Shown: positions 1 to 10,188 of the stretch, one piece after another
How the letters are laid out: the number at the start of each line of letters is the position of its first letter
How positions within the stretch are numbered: position 1 is the stretch's first letter
Assembly: GCA_033782935.1 (NCBI GenBank)
Contig: JAWQEG010001222.1
Location: 124,001 to 188,000 of the forward strand
Direction: 5' to 3'
DNA length: 64,000 nt
From: Petrolisthes cinctipes
Taxonomy: Eukaryota; Arthropoda; Malacostraca; Decapoda; Porcellanidae
The notes under the pieces: model-generated
The model's database searches: none
What the model was told of the DNA's origin: nothing
The model's input: the letters and a program-made list of their open reading frames with translations, nothing else
Made by a program: the position numbers and the translations under genes

Positions 1-1
1 C

Positions 2-1882
2 AAGAGGCCGAGGAGGAGGTTAGATTTTTCGTCTTCCTCTTCCTCGTCGGACGAGGATGCGTCGCAACCAGTGGTGGTAAGAGGGAGGAGAGTAGGAGTA
101 AGAGGGAAGGGTAAAGGAAGGGGGAAGAGGACAAAGGCAGCTTATCTCTCCCCTACAGTTGACCCTGATAGCCCGCCCCCCCGTGACCTGACGCCACCTC
201 CCCCACCACCACACTCTCCCTCTCCTCTCGTGCCTGACGACTCACTCTCGCCTGCCCCTGGTACCGCTGCACCACCACCACCACAACAACAACGCCAACA
301 ACGACAGCAACGCGGCGCACATCGTCATAGACCCGCTGATCCCTATGTGTGGACGGATTGCGATGAATTTGCGCCTGATATACCTGCCTTTGACGACAGT
401 CATTCAGGTATACAGGCCGCATTTCCCTGTCGTCAGAGGTCATCAATATTAGATTATTTCACTGCCTTTTTTGATATAATATTGATGACTTACATGATGC
501 AGGAGATAAACACCTTCAAACAACTCTCTGTGCAACTCAGCAATAGACCAGGCAGGGAACATAGTAAGATGTTGCAATGGGCTGACGTCGATATTGCTGA
601 GTTGTATGTGTGGTTAGCTTTGACCATGATGATGCCTCATGTCAAGAAACATCGCCTCAAGGACTTCTGGAGCACACACGCCCTGATATCCACACCTGCG
701 TTCGGGAAATACATGTCCAGGGACAGGTATAGGGACATTTTGTCCTACCTGCACTTCGCCCCCAACATGGGTCCACACCCGAACGACAGGCTGTGGAAAA
801 TTAGGCCAGTAATGTCTATCCTCCAGGAGAAAATACGAGCATTTTTTCGACCATTCCAGAAAGTGGTTATCGACGAGTCTCTGGTGCTGTTCAGGGGAAG
901 ACTGTCCTTCATCCAGTACATCCCGTCAAAGAGGCATAGATTTGGCATCAAATTCTATGTCATCTGCGACTGTAAGACTGGCTATGTGTTGGATTTTATA
1001 CTCTATTCAGGTACGGATGTGGATGTCCCGGCCGACGACCCTCTTGGCTTCAGCGGGAGTGTTGTCAAGGCACTCATGGGGGATTACCTTGACAACAACC
1101 ACATCCTGTACACTGATAACTATTACACCTCTCCAGCACTTAGCCAGTTTCTCCTGCAGCACCAAACAGGATCCTGCGGAACTATTCGTGTCAACAGGAA
1201 GGGGTGGCCAGCATTCCCTCTCACCCGGAGGGGCGACTGCATCAAGAAGAAATGTGGGAACATGCTGGCCATCAAATGGCACGATAAACGCCCCGTCAAT
1301 ATGCTCACCACCGTGAACAGGGGCGTGATGCAGGATTCTGGGAAGACTGAGCGCGGCACAGGTGATACCATCTACAAGCCTGATGCTGTGCTCGATTATA
1401 ACATCAATATGAGACTCGTTGATAAGTCAGACATGATGGTGAGTTCCATCGATTGTCTGAGAAAAACTTGTAAGTGGTACAAGAAGGCTTTCTTCCACCT
1501 TCTTGATGTCACAGTGCTGAACTGTTATATACTCTACCTCCAGCATCACCCTGACTCCAAGTTGGCACTCCGGGAATTCGAGCTAGAGTTGATATCTCAG
1601 CTCCTGGAGAGGTTCAGCACTGTGCAACCACAGCAAGGCAGACAGGCAGCGGCACAACGGCCTGACAGGTTGCAGCAGAGTGGCTATATGGCTCGCCACT
1701 ACCTCACTAATCTGCCACCGTTGCCGTCAGGACGTCCAGGCTCTCGTCGCTGCTATGTTTGCAGGCACACAACACGTCACCCCCAGAAGTCCAAGGAAAC
1801 TCGCTTCTGGTGCAAGGAATGTTGTGTGCCGTTATGCCCTGGAAACTGCTTCTCAGACTACCATATATTGGAATATATATAG
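2..1882 (+). CDS. piggyBac-like transposase, 5' end outside window
   Basis: DDE-type transposase expected to cut and paste at TTAA in the nucleus. The frame is open to the left edge; position 71 is GTG, so the start lies upstream. A Ser/Asp/Glu-rich N-terminus (SSDEDASQ) precedes a basic, proline-rich linker. The piggyBac core follows. Counting from the GTG at 71, the three catalytic aspartates can be placed at D268 (VIDESL), D349 (YTDNYYT) and D451 (LVDKSDMM), close to the family spacing. A cysteine-rich tail (CYVCRH...WCKECC...CPGNC) ends the protein, as in piggyBac. There are no internal stops over about 620 codons, so this copy is young or maintained. It could be a domesticated piggyBac-derived gene, but the adjacent subterminal repeats favour a transposon. 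Confidence 0.92.
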   Translation, partial: KRPRRRLDFSSSSSSSDEDASQPVVVRGRRVGVRGKGKGRGKRTKAAYLSPTVDPDSPPPRDLTPPPPPPHSPSPLVPDDSLSPAPGTAAPPPPQQQRQQRQQRGAHRHRPADPYVWTDCDEFAPDIPAFDDSHSGIQAAFPCRQRSSILDYFTAFFDIILMTYMMQEINTFKQLSVQLSNRPGREHSKMLQWADVDIAELYVWLALTMMMPHVKKHRLKDFWSTHALISTPAFGKYMSRDRYRDILSYLHFAPNMGPHPNDRLWKIRPVMSILQEKIRAFFRPFQKVVIDESLVLFRGRLSFIQYIPSKRHRFGIKFYVICDCKTGYVLDFILYSGTDVDVPADDPLGFSGSVVKALMGDYLDNNHILYTDNYYTSPALSQFLLQHQTGSCGTIRVNRKGWPAFPLTRRGDCIKKKCGNMLAIKWHDKRPVNMLTTVNRGVMQDSGKTERGTGDTIYKPDAVLDYNINMRLVDKSDMMVSSIDCLRKTCKWYKKAFFHLLDVTVLNCYILYLQHHPDSKLALREFELELISQLLERFSTVQPQQGRQAAAQRPDRLQQSGYMARHYLTNLPPLPSGRPGSRRCYVCRHTTRHPQKSKETRFWCKECCVPLCPGNCFSDYHILEYI

Positions 1883-1904
1883 AAGCAGGAAGTGATGGGA
1901 GTAT

Positions 1905-2170
1905 GCGAATAAAGTGACAGTGACACTTGGTGACAGTGACACTATTTAGGCTATAAGAAAAGTGAGAGTGACACATTTGTACATATATTTTAGGCTGTAG
2001 TGACGTGATAGTGACACATTTGTACATATTAGGCTATAAGAAAAGTGAGAGTGACACATTTACGCATAGAAAAAATGATAATAAAAAATTTAAAACAACA
2101 AAATACAAAAATATATAGAAAATAAGGATAACAGTGATAGTGACACATTTATATTTACGTTGAACATGAA
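1905..2170. repeat. subterminal direct repeats 3' of piggyBac ORF
   Basis: The motif GTGACA/AGTGACAC recurs many times, and a longer unit (ataagaaaagtgagagtgac, then acattt) occurs twice around 1956 and 2036, with a further related copy near 2130. Short repeats inside the ends of piggyBac-like elements are known to bind transposase. Here that role is inference from position only. Confidence 0.6.
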
Positions 2171-2476
2171 CAAATGGTGCGAATGACACTGAAAATGTTT
2201 CGCGTAAATACTGTACATAACTCCCACGCTTCTCTCCAGGGCATAAAACCACTCTGGAATGGTCAGCTAACCACACAAATAATACAGGGGCTGTAATGGT
2301 AGGATGCACACGAACCGTACGACGTGTCGCCCAGGGGAGGCAAGTGTTGCGTCATTCTGCCGGCGGCCATCTTTTCTCCACCCACGCCAGTCCTTGTCAG
2401 AGCCACGCTCACAAAGCGAACGCAGCCTCGCTCTCACGGGAAAAGTGACCTCCATTCCTCACTTGATTTCTCGGCA

Positions 2477-2531
2477 ATGGAGTGTCCTAGAGAGCTAGGG
2501 TTGGTTTTAATGGAAAGAGGAGGAGTTGATG
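2477..2531 (+). CDS. possible first exon of the receptor-like gene
   Basis: A GC-richer stretch (about 2310-2531) with a GCGGCCATCTT promoter-type motif near 2363 ends in a strong donor (GATG|GTGAGT). Read from the ATG at 2477 it gives MECPRELGLVLMERGGVD and ends in phase 1. Spliced to the acceptor at 4338 it stays in frame with the signal-peptide exon. The phase agreement has a one-in-three chance of coincidence. It would add a 29-residue extension before the signal peptide, so the region may instead be untranslated. It also conflicts with the candidate piggyBac end at 2695. Confidence 0.28.
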
Positions 2532-2689
2532 GTGAGTACACAATCAAATTTAAGTTGTTCAGTATTGTAGTTTAGACGTAGGGAGTAAGAGAAGTAGAGT
2601 GATTTTCCGGGAAATACCCGGACAGGCAGGATAAAAGTAAGTATTGGACCCATACTCACAGCACGTAATTTCATTCTTGCCCCGTCCCG

Positions 2690-2699
2690 GAGGGGTTAA
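2690..2699. mobile_element. candidate piggyBac 3' terminus (GGGG-TTAA)
   Basis: The sequence ends in GGGG at 2692-2695 followed by TTAA at 2696-2699, as expected for a piggyBac end and its target site. Immediately after it a different dispersed repeat begins (TAACCTAACCAAATCAAGC, also seen near 29510). The 5' terminus is outside the window, so the inverted repeat cannot be compared. Confidence 0.3.
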
Positions 2700-2739
2700 C
2701 CTAACCAAATCAAGCACTGACATATACCCTTCCAGACTT

Positions 2740-2812
2740 GGATAATATGCAGCCAGGTACCTACTTACTGCTGGGTGAACAGGGACATAGGGGGCTGGGA
2801 ACAGAAATGGTT
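2740..2812. repeat. dispersed SINE-like repeat fragment
   Basis: The block AGGTACCTACTTACTGCTGG followed by GTGAACAGGGACATAGGGGG is repeated almost exactly near 39826-39870 and, inverted, in the right arm near 51840-51885. The longer copies also carry a tRNA-type B box. This copy is a fragment. Confidence 0.6.
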
Positions 2813-3649
2813 AAAGCCAGCCAAGTGCGTCGTGCTTCTTGCTGACAAGTTTCACATCTTATATTCTAAGAAGTGACGTTGATTGTGCAGAACTAATAAT
2901 GTTTCTTCGTTCGCAATGACTTGTATGATAAAATATAAAATATGGATATTTAACGTGTTTATTCATTTGATATAGAGAGCAGTTATACATTTCTTGTTAG
3001 CGAACGTGTCTGTTTTATATAATGCGCTTGGTCAAAATTAATGCGCTTTAAAATACAAGCTCTGAAGTGCACGGTAATATATATTGCTATACAGTATTTC
3101 TAAAATCGTAACTTTATTATATTCAGATTTTTAATGGATAATCCAGACTTTTTACGTATACTCTCAATTATTAGAAAAGTTGCAAGGGTGATCTGGAAAC
3201 GCTGTTTAATGAAGCTGTCTCTGATATAATGGAGATATATCTTTGCTGTCAAAAAGTTCTACTTTTGACTTTCTCTTTAGAAAAAATTGTATTTTAGTTC
3301 TGTTTTAGACTACTAATATCCATGGCAATGTCGATAAGTTTGGGTAAGGCATTATGTATGTACACTACAGTAGAAGTAATGGTCACGAAGTCACATTTTA
3401 AATATTTTCTTTAAGGTTTCAAATTTTCTTTTAAGCATGTTTCTGTTTTATCAACTGGAAAAAAGTGTCTAACCACCAGGGACCTGAGTGTTTTTGTTAG
3501 GGCAAGTTGTATATTTAGGATCTCTCTTCGGGAGATTATATTACCTCTAGTTCAAACAGCCTCAAAGAAGTTAGATGTACTGTGCAGATTCCATGAATAC
3601 TTCACCTCCACGTAGTTGGTGTCTCTATAATTATAGGGTTTCATCCGCC
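2813..3649. other. AT-rich stretch without recognised gene
   Basis: AT-rich sequence with stops in all frames. I see no exon with convincing splice sites or protein similarity. It lies in the putative first intron of the receptor-like gene. Confidence 0.5.
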
Positions 3650-3654
3650 CCTGT

Positions 3655-4080
3655 ATAATATACGGCTCTCATGTGTGTGGTGACTCTACATTCACAGCAC
3701 TCCTGGACAAGATGGAAACAAAAGCCTTTTGTCTCTTCAACTCTCCCTCCCTATTGATTGTCTACAACGTCTCTCACTTCACTACAAAGTTGCAGCACTC
3801 TCTCTTTCTCTTCTATCGCCATTACACTTGACATTGCTCTTCTGACCTCTCTCAATGTATGCCTTCTCACCTCAGGAGAACATGCAACACTCGCCAAGCC
3901 ACACGTTCTAACCCCTTATCTGTCCAACTACCTATTACAAGAGTTGACCGGTACTCTCCGTCTTTCATATACACAAGTGGTTAACTCTGGAACACTCTTC
4001 CTCTAGCCAGCTTTGCCCCTTACTTCGACGTATGTTCCTTTAATTTAACGAAATGTGTCTCGGCATCTCAAACAATACTG
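3655..4080 (+). pseudogene. RTE-like non-LTR retrotransposon, C-terminal remnant
   Basis: Conceptual translation in broken frames gives a recognisable retrotransposon C-terminus. The order is STFTALLDKMETKAFCLFNSPS, then a run matching LSLHYKVAALSLFYRHY, then VDRYSPSFIYTSG, LWNTLPLASFAP and a final basic segment. This pattern (repeat-contact helix, then an R.SF...LWN.LP motif) is typical of the end of RTE/Jockey-type ORF2 proteins in crustaceans. Reading needs at least one frame change and crosses stops (RHYT-stop, SG-stop). The 5' part is missing. It is dead and serves only as an intron fossil. Confidence 0.6.
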
Positions 4081-4338
4081 AACATGATTTAGAACCTTTC
4101 ACTTGTTTGGTTTCACAAACGAGGACGATAGGAGGAGCCTTTAGTCCTCATCTTTCTATAGGAAAAAATATAACACCCACTCACAAACATACACTACTTC
4201 TTTATTATATTACATGATATTGAAAATAATTATGTATAATAGTCAACTTTTGCATTACCATCTATGTATCTTATGTAATATACATCTCATATTATATCTT
4301 AATTGCTGTATAACCTCTTCATGTTTTTGATGTTACAG

Positions 4339-4449
4339 GTGATGCCAAGATCGTCTTAGTAGCAGGTAGAATGACTGCAATGATGCTGGTGGCAGGGTGC
4401 GTGTGGATAGTACCTGTCTTCTTTTTCCATGTGGCTACTGCTCAAACGT
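4339..4449 (+). CDS. receptor-like gene, signal-peptide exon
   Basis: The acceptor ttgatgttacag precedes position 4339. The ATG at 4371 starts a classic secretion signal, with a hydrophobic core of about 20 residues and likely cleavage after HVATA, before QT. The exon can end at 4449 in front of GTATAA, which is phase 1. The next exon starts with two bases completing that codon, giving AQT-L-TGVRLQADG, which reads naturally as the mature N-terminus. The donor is weaker than consensus. The role is to send the pentraxin/lectin ectodomain into the secretory pathway. Confidence 0.6.
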
Positions 4450-5590
4450 GTATAAAGAAGACGTACTGTACAGTACTATTTTTCTCCTTATATCTGCCAA
4501 TATTTCTGCCTACATTGATATATTATAAACATAATATCTGTAAAACTTGTTGTGTATACCATGTATCCATAGGTTAACATAATTGGCAGGCTGGGTCAGT
4601 TGCACATCAGATATTATACGGGAAGTTCCTCCAAACCGTACATTTCAGTCTTCATAATCAGTACACAATTACTGAGTTATCAAAATATACATTAGGCATA
4701 AAACAATTCAATAACTATCGCCACTGCACAGATAATATGAAATATATTGTAAGCCATTCTTTCTCACGTCATTCACAGATGTGCTTAAAAATCGTCTTTG
4801 TACGACTGTGTAGCTTACGCAGTGATTATGGTTCAAATGGTTACTGAAAAGAAGGCAATGCTTAAATCTTTGTTTCATGACAATGTCTGATGATGGCAGT
4901 GAAACATACACCTGAACAAAGTTTGAGACTTGTTATTCAGCCAATAATAATTATCCATCCCCCAGCACGTTAACATTCACAACACCAGCATTGTCACTGT
5001 GACTGTACTCCAGAAGTTGTGAATTTATGGTGTCTACTTTCGTATTCGAACAAGATGCCAGTATGAGTCATTGGGTGGGTGATAGAGAGGTTGGGTATTG
5101 GGAGTAGTGGACCGTTGTACGGAGGCAGGTTAAGTGGGGCAATACGCTTGGTTAATAGAAACTCCTTTTTGCCGCCAAAGTAGCCTATGCCAGGAAACAG
5201 GACCATGTGAACAAAATTAATGGTTTGTTGATTCTTGGAATAGTTTGGAAGTCTCAGTCACTCCATATTTACTTTACTAACCCCTTAAGGCAGGAACTGT
5301 AAGCAGTAATAAAGGCTCCTCGGCCAGGGGCCATTTTTATGAATATTCAGTATAGGCCAAAAATAATTGCATCGCATTGAGGTGTGATTTTTTCATGATC
5401 TGGATGACAAATGTTATGCAGTGTTTTGGCGGGCGTACTGGCTGGCTTTGTTCTCTCGACGGGGTGAAAAGAATATACTGACTAAAGTTGTCATTTCCCT
5501 ATAACCCTCCAATGTTTTACCCTGTGTACATTCAAACCGGGCTTCACTTGTAGGAAATTAGTTTCGGAATTTACTGTTTTATTTACGATA
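4450..5590. other. intron, no recognised gene
   Basis: Mostly AT-rich. Near 5220-5265 there is a diverged piece of the fold-back repeat (TTGATTCTTGGAATAGTTTG) found elsewhere in the window. Otherwise nothing convincing. Confidence 0.4.
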
Positions 5591-5630
5591 TATATGTCTT
5601 TCGAGATTAACCGGGCTTCATCCACAAGGG

Positions 5631-5638
5631 TATATAAA
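5631..5638 (+). promoter_or_regulatory. TATA box of cold-shock-domain gene
   Basis: TATATAAA lies 61 bases upstream of the ATG at 5699, which leaves room for a start site near 5660 and a leader of about 40 nt. Two direct copies of CCGGGCTTCA(C/T) at about 5538 and 5610 lie just upstream. A retrocopy would not normally bring its own TATA box. Confidence 0.6.
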
Positions 5639-5698
5639 CGGCCAGAATTCTGGTAGAGTCGACACAGACGCAAAGGTGAGCACACTCACTCACCAACC

Positions 5699-6280
5699 AT
5701 GGCCCACTCAACACCTCTTCCTAACAACACCACTTCCTCTGGCAGGGTGAAGTGGTTCAACTTCTTAAAGGGATATGGTTTTGTGATCACCGACAACACG
5801 GACTACTTCGTCCACAGTGGGGACATCCTTCTCTCTGCTGCCACCACCTCACCACCATCACTGAGGGATGGAGAGGAGGTGTCCTTCACTGTGGAGGAAG
5901 GGAGGAAGGGCGTGGAGGCTACCAACGTAGCCGGGCTTGATGGTGGTAAAGTCCTCGGCTCACTCCATGCCCGTGGGAGGAAGACGGCTGACGCCCAACC
6001 ACCGCAGCAACAGGCAGATATTGTCACCGTCTGCACCAAGACTGCTGTTGCCTTAGCTGCAGAAGGGTTGAGTCATCTTTCCGACCTCCTCCAATATATC
6101 TTCGGGAGAAATGGCTTGCCACCAATCGCCATTTCTCCTAATTTACAACCACCACCACCACTACTACCACCACCACCACCACCACCACCACTAAGAAACG
6201 AGGCAGCAAGAAGGCACGAGGGAGGAGCAGAGCAGACGCGCCACCATCCCTGCCTCCGGCCCACCCTCGTCGCTGGTTAA
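5699..6280 (+). CDS. cold-shock-domain (Y-box-like) protein
   Basis: Single-stranded nucleic-acid-binding protein of the cold-shock/Y-box type. Residues about 14-80 form the domain: GRVKWFNFLKGYGFV carries the RNP1-type motif, DYFVHSGDI the RNP2-type motif, and a hydrophobic strand follows (EEVSFTVEEGRKGVEATNV). The start context ACCATGG is ideal. The tail contains PQQQ and a polyproline run from a CCA repeat, then ends in an unlikely sequence at 6278. Other frames stay open past the CCA repeat: KKRGSKKARGRSRA (from 6193) and a long Gly/Arg-rich frame up to about 6575. The true C-terminus may therefore lie there, after a frameshift or misread repeat length. It is intronless and lies inside intron 1 of the receptor-like gene. 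Confidence 0.82.
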   Translation: MAHSTPLPNNTTSSGRVKWFNFLKGYGFVITDNTDYFVHSGDILLSAATTSPPSLRDGEEVSFTVEEGRKGVEATNVAGLDGGKVLGSLHARGRKTADAQPPQQQADIVTVCTKTAVALAAEGLSHLSDLLQYIFGRNGLPPIAISPNLQPPPPLLPPPPPPPPLRNEAARRHEGGAEQTRHHPCLRPTLVAG

Positions 6281-6400
6281 TGCTGCCTCGTCCACTCAAC
6301 CAGGCGAACAGCGGGAGGGCGCCACCACCACCGCCAACGCCATAGTTGCCACCACCACCATCACTGCCACCACCACCACCATCACCACCGCCGGCGCCAC
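6140..6400 (+). repeat. CCA/ACC trinucleotide repeats in cold-shock gene
   Basis: Two blocks of imperfect (CCA)n, at 6148-6190 and 6340-6390, code for Pro, Thr or His depending on frame. They are the likely site of the reading-frame change in the cold-shock gene and are prone to length change. Confidence 0.8.
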
Positions 6401-6576
6401 CACAGGAGATGGAGATGGAGGAGGAGGAAGACCACCAGAAGTGAGACTGAACTGGAGGATGAAGGGGAATGCCGGAGGAGGAAGAGGAAGAGGAGGGGGA
6501 ATAAGGACAGTCGGACATCTGAGCCGCCGCAGGTTGTCTCCGTGTGGTGGTAGCTGTCCATCTCGCCTCGCCTAAA

Positions 6577-7590
6577 CCTCTTCCAAAGAAACATCACGTT
6601 TCACCGGGACCCCGATGTCTTCCAGTTCCGAAAGGAATGGAGGCGGTTTGAGCTGTAGTGTTCTATATCTCAGTATGCAGCAGGGTATACCAAACTCCAC
6701 AAAATCAACATGTGTTTATTGGTGAGGGGTGAAGCACATACAAGTACAGTATAGGTATACAGTAACTGGAACAAGGTATTACTCATAGAGGAGGAGTATG
6801 TGTTGGTGAGTGGGAGTCGGCTGGCTTGTCTTCTTGAGTCCTCTCTGGCCTGCTCCAGATGTTCTGCCTCCTCCTCTGTTGTTGTTGTTTTTGATTGCAG
6901 GGTAAATTACCTCTGCTTGGGCCTTATGCCTGTGTTGGCGGGCCCATCAGTCTGGTTTCCACACCAACACCTGACCCTGTTCAGGGGCGGATGCCAGCTT
7001 GGTTAACCACATTGTGTTGTTTATAGTCATGCCACTTTAAGACCTCCAGAAGGAACCACTGTGAAGGGGAAGCACACCACAACCACCAATCCACCGCCAA
7101 TCCCCCCTCCAAATCAGTAGTGAAGAATGTTGAATCCTGGTGGAAATGCAGGATATCAAAAAGTCTTGGAGAGTAGGGGATTGTCTGAGTGGTTTAGTAA
7201 AAGTTGGAATAAGGTCTGGAACAGAGTCTAGTTGAAGAGGTAAGAGGTTGAACTCTGATGGAAAAGCAGAGTTTCTATAGATTGATATAATGAGTGATTG
7301 GGTGAGAGTGAGCTTTTATGTCAAAGTTGGAATGGAGTGTAGTTGGAGGAAGAGTTATTGGATATTCACGTTGCTGAAATAATCCAATAATGTGTGTGAG
7401 GGCGAGGGTATCGTTGACGAGTGGGTTTGATAAAGTGCAAGAGAAGAGGGGTGAGGATTTGAAGGAAGTAGGGGGTTACAGGGGTTTCAGCACTGTTTCC
7501 CTAAGGTTAAAGTCCTGGAAGAAAAATGATGATTAGTATAGTGTGCTTGATTGTGTGGATGTTGGCGTTCGTTGTAGTGTGTAAAATGTG
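6577..7590. other. unassigned intronic stretch
   Basis: No open frame or known domain. Contains a GTTGTTGTTGTT run near 6880, a CTTGGGCCTTATGCCTGTG / GGCGGGCCC segment near 6920, and purine-rich sequence. Possibly untranslated tail of the cold-shock gene or old transposon. Confidence 0.35.
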
Positions 7591-8230
7591 TATGTTGCAG
7601 TTTAGGTTTGTGGGGTGGGGTGAGAGCCATCATACGACCCAGACTTGAGGAAGGAAGCACACAAATAGCCCTAGGCTCCACTTGTCCACTACAGTTCGGT
7701 GAACTGCCTCTAGTCTCTGGTGCCACGTGGTACTAAGCAAAATTAAACAAAAAATGCCACATGAAGACATCATTCCCGAGCATGATACTTTTGACTGAGA
7801 CCCTCAGTGACCTACACCCGTCACAGGCTGCTAGTAGGAGTTGTACCGTTAACTCAGGGTGCTGCATGTATTTGTATTGTGTATAGTGTTTGCAGTTTAG
7901 GTTTGGAGGGTGGGGCGAGAGCCATCGTAGGACCCAGACTTGAGGAAGGAAGTACACAAATAGCCCTAGGCTCTGCTTGTCCACTGCTTTTTCCATGAGG
8001 GAGTGCCTCTCACCAGCAAACCATGTGGTTTAACCGAGCAGTGGCATTGCTGAATGAGACCTTCAGTGACCTACACCCGTTACAGGCTGGTAGTAGGAGA
8101 GGTGCCTTGAACTCTTGGTGCTGCAAGTGTATGTTTACCACAGAGGGGTGCATCCGCTCATGAAGCCAATTGTCCTTACGATGTCATCCATGAGGAAGCA
8201 CACTTGAGTTGCTCCTGTGGTGACTTGGTC
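7590..8230 (-). repeat. tandemly duplicated 3' UTR of RNase H LINE
   Basis: Two diverged copies of a segment lie in direct orientation. GCAGTTTAGGTTTG occurs at 7597 and 7892, and CAGTGACCTACACCCG near 7806 and 8065. The period is therefore about 260-295 bp. Both lie directly downstream (minus strand) of the retrotransposon frame at 8240-9103, as a repeated 3' UTR would. Confidence 0.6.
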
Positions 8231-8239
8231 TTCGCCGGT

Positions 8240-9103
8240 CTACACTCGGGGCCTCCTTCTTAAGCTGGCTGTGCTTGGGCAATCCAGAAGGTAGTGAATG
8301 AGTGGCTTTTCAGTCCTGTTTCCACAGTGCTGACACTCCTCTGACGCTTCTTTTAAGATGCAGTAACACATCGTTACATATCCCTTCCTGATCCGATGTA
8401 AGTTGGTCCAGTCTCGGCGTGGAACTTTGGTTGTGAGGGGTATCAATCTTGTTGCTAGGGTGTACCACCTGGCAGCACGTGAGGTTGGAGAGACGTCTCT
8501 AAGTTTGGAAAGTATTCTATCCTTGACTGCAGCCCCGGTCATGCTCTTGGTTTTCTTAAGGCTGGGAGGAATTTTGAATGTCTGAGTAGGTTCACTGGCT
8601 GCCAATTTGGCTCCTTTGTCAGCCCTCTCATTTCCGTCCACTCCAATATGACTTGGGATCCAACAGATTGTGATGTGCCTCCCTTGTCCTTGTATCTTTT
8701 GTGCCGTGGCAAGTACATGGGTCGTCAGTTGGACATTGTCTTCCTGGATGTACTTCCTGAGGTTCTGCAGTGCCGTCATTGAATCTGAGTAGATGAGGAT
8801 GTGCTTCTCTGCCCTTCTCTCCACATGCCGCATAGCCTGGGCTATTGCTGCGAGCTCAGTCTGAGTGGAGCTGCAGTGGTCAGAGGTCCTCCAACCCAAG
8901 ACACTGTTGCCAATGACAAAAGCGGCACCCGCCCTGCCACTCTCCAAGTTCAGGGAGCCATCAGTATAGTAGACAGCTGTGTCTTCGTTATCCCTGCTGT
9001 CCATCACTCTGTTGACATGCTGGAGGAGTTCATTTTCGCTGAGGTCTTTCTTGCCTCTCAGAAGCCGAACTATCTCTGTGTTTTGATGGCTGGTGTGGTC
9101 CAC
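8240..9103 (-). pseudogene. non-LTR retrotransposon RNase H and zinc-knuckle C-terminus
   Basis: Ribonuclease HI domain of a LINE polyprotein, which degrades RNA in RNA-DNA hybrids during target-primed reverse transcription. Visible catalytic positions are YTDGS (first Asp), TELAAI (Glu), YSDS (second Asp) and WIPSHIGVDGNERAD (His and last Asp). A C-terminal zinc knuckle (CQHCGNRTEKPLIHYLLDC) follows. The frame is intact for 287 codons, but the reverse transcriptase upstream (9104-10190) is broken into several frames, so the element is dead. The RNase H plus terminal knuckle points to the I/Jockey group of LINEs. Confidence 0.88.
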
Positions 9104-10188
9104 GGTGGTGGCACACGGTACTCACCGGCTGGTGAGTCTGTACCCTTCTTCAAGAGAAGTTTGACTTTGAGAAGGCTGTGTACTGTGTCTGCCACCCTTC
9201 AGATCCAGGTGTCTCTCTTTGCACTCTGCCTGTCCTTTCTCAGTTCTTTGATGACCTCACTTTTGAAAAGATTATCCCTATAGTGATGTATGGTTCTAGC
9301 TACCACACATGACACTACATAGTCGATTCTGTCTTGGATAGAACCCTGACCAGATTCATGCTGCATTACTTCTGTTTTGGTCCATAATGGGCACTGTATA
9401 TGGTCCTCAGTGCTTTGTTCTGGATGCATTCCAGCTTGTGTGCCAAGGTCTTTGGTATACCTGGAAGCACTATGGCAGCATAATCGATGATCGATCAGAT
9501 GGCTTGTTTGTAGAACATCGTGAGAGTTCTGTTGAGGCGCCGCTGTCATAGGACACTAGGGCCCTCAAAGCTGCAAGACGAGATTTAGTCCTATCCTGTA
9601 GGTACTCTATCTCTCTTTTCCAACTGAGGCTGTGTGTTATCCAGACTCCTAGGTACAGGTAAGTTGGCACCCATTCAAGTCGAGTGTCCTGTATGTGCAG
9701 ATGCTCTTGGGGAGCTCTCCCCCTGATGAACATTGGAGATCTCTGGAGATTTTCAAACCCAGGTTTTTGCATTTCCCCTCGATCAGGTCGAGACTTTTCT
9801 GAGCTCTTCCCATGTTTCGCCCCCGAATCAGAAGTGCCAGATCGTCAGCATAGCTGATCAGTTTGACACCAGCCGGCAACTGGAGTTGCACTAACTCTTC
9901 CATAAGAATATTGAAGAGGGTTGGGCTTAAGACCTCTCCCTGCGGAGTTCCGTTTTCTAGGGACTGGTAAGTCGATACTTGACCTTGATACTTGACCCTG
10001 GCGGTGCGGTCCGAGAGGTAGTCCTGTACCCATGCGAGTATTCAGCCTCTAACACCCCTTTCTGTCAGTGCTTCTAGTATGGCATGAGAGTTGGCTAGTT
10101 CGAAGGCTTTTTCTAGCTCGAGAAACACAACAATGGCCTTTCGGTCCTTTACCGTGCTCAGTAGAGAAGCAATGGCAGTTGTGGTCCC
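9104..10188 (-). pseudogene. same LINE: reverse transcriptase, palm to thumb, frameshifted
   Basis: Continues upstream of the RNase H frame. Reading right to left one meets the palm motif AIVVFLELEKAFELANSHAI (catalytic Asp region degraded to FLELEKAF), SPTLFNILMEELVQ, ISYADDLALL (YADD active site), and the thumb segment VPTYLYLGVWITHSLSWKREIEYL. These sit in at least four different frames, so multiple indels have accumulated. The frame resumes at 12209 after the nested element is removed. Confidence 0.8.

Noticed and set aside
942..1316. Alternative frames inside the transposase (also 1007-1282 and 1123-1371 on the minus strand)
   Set aside because: Shadows of the piggyBac frame, without family resemblance.
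3758..4006. Small host exon
   Set aside because: Conceptual translation in neighbouring frames matches a LINE C-terminus, with stops.
10091..10188. N-terminal 33 residues of the nested CR1-like frame
   Set aside because: They are read from the opposite strand of the host LINE and join the insert by chance; the element itself begins near 10189.
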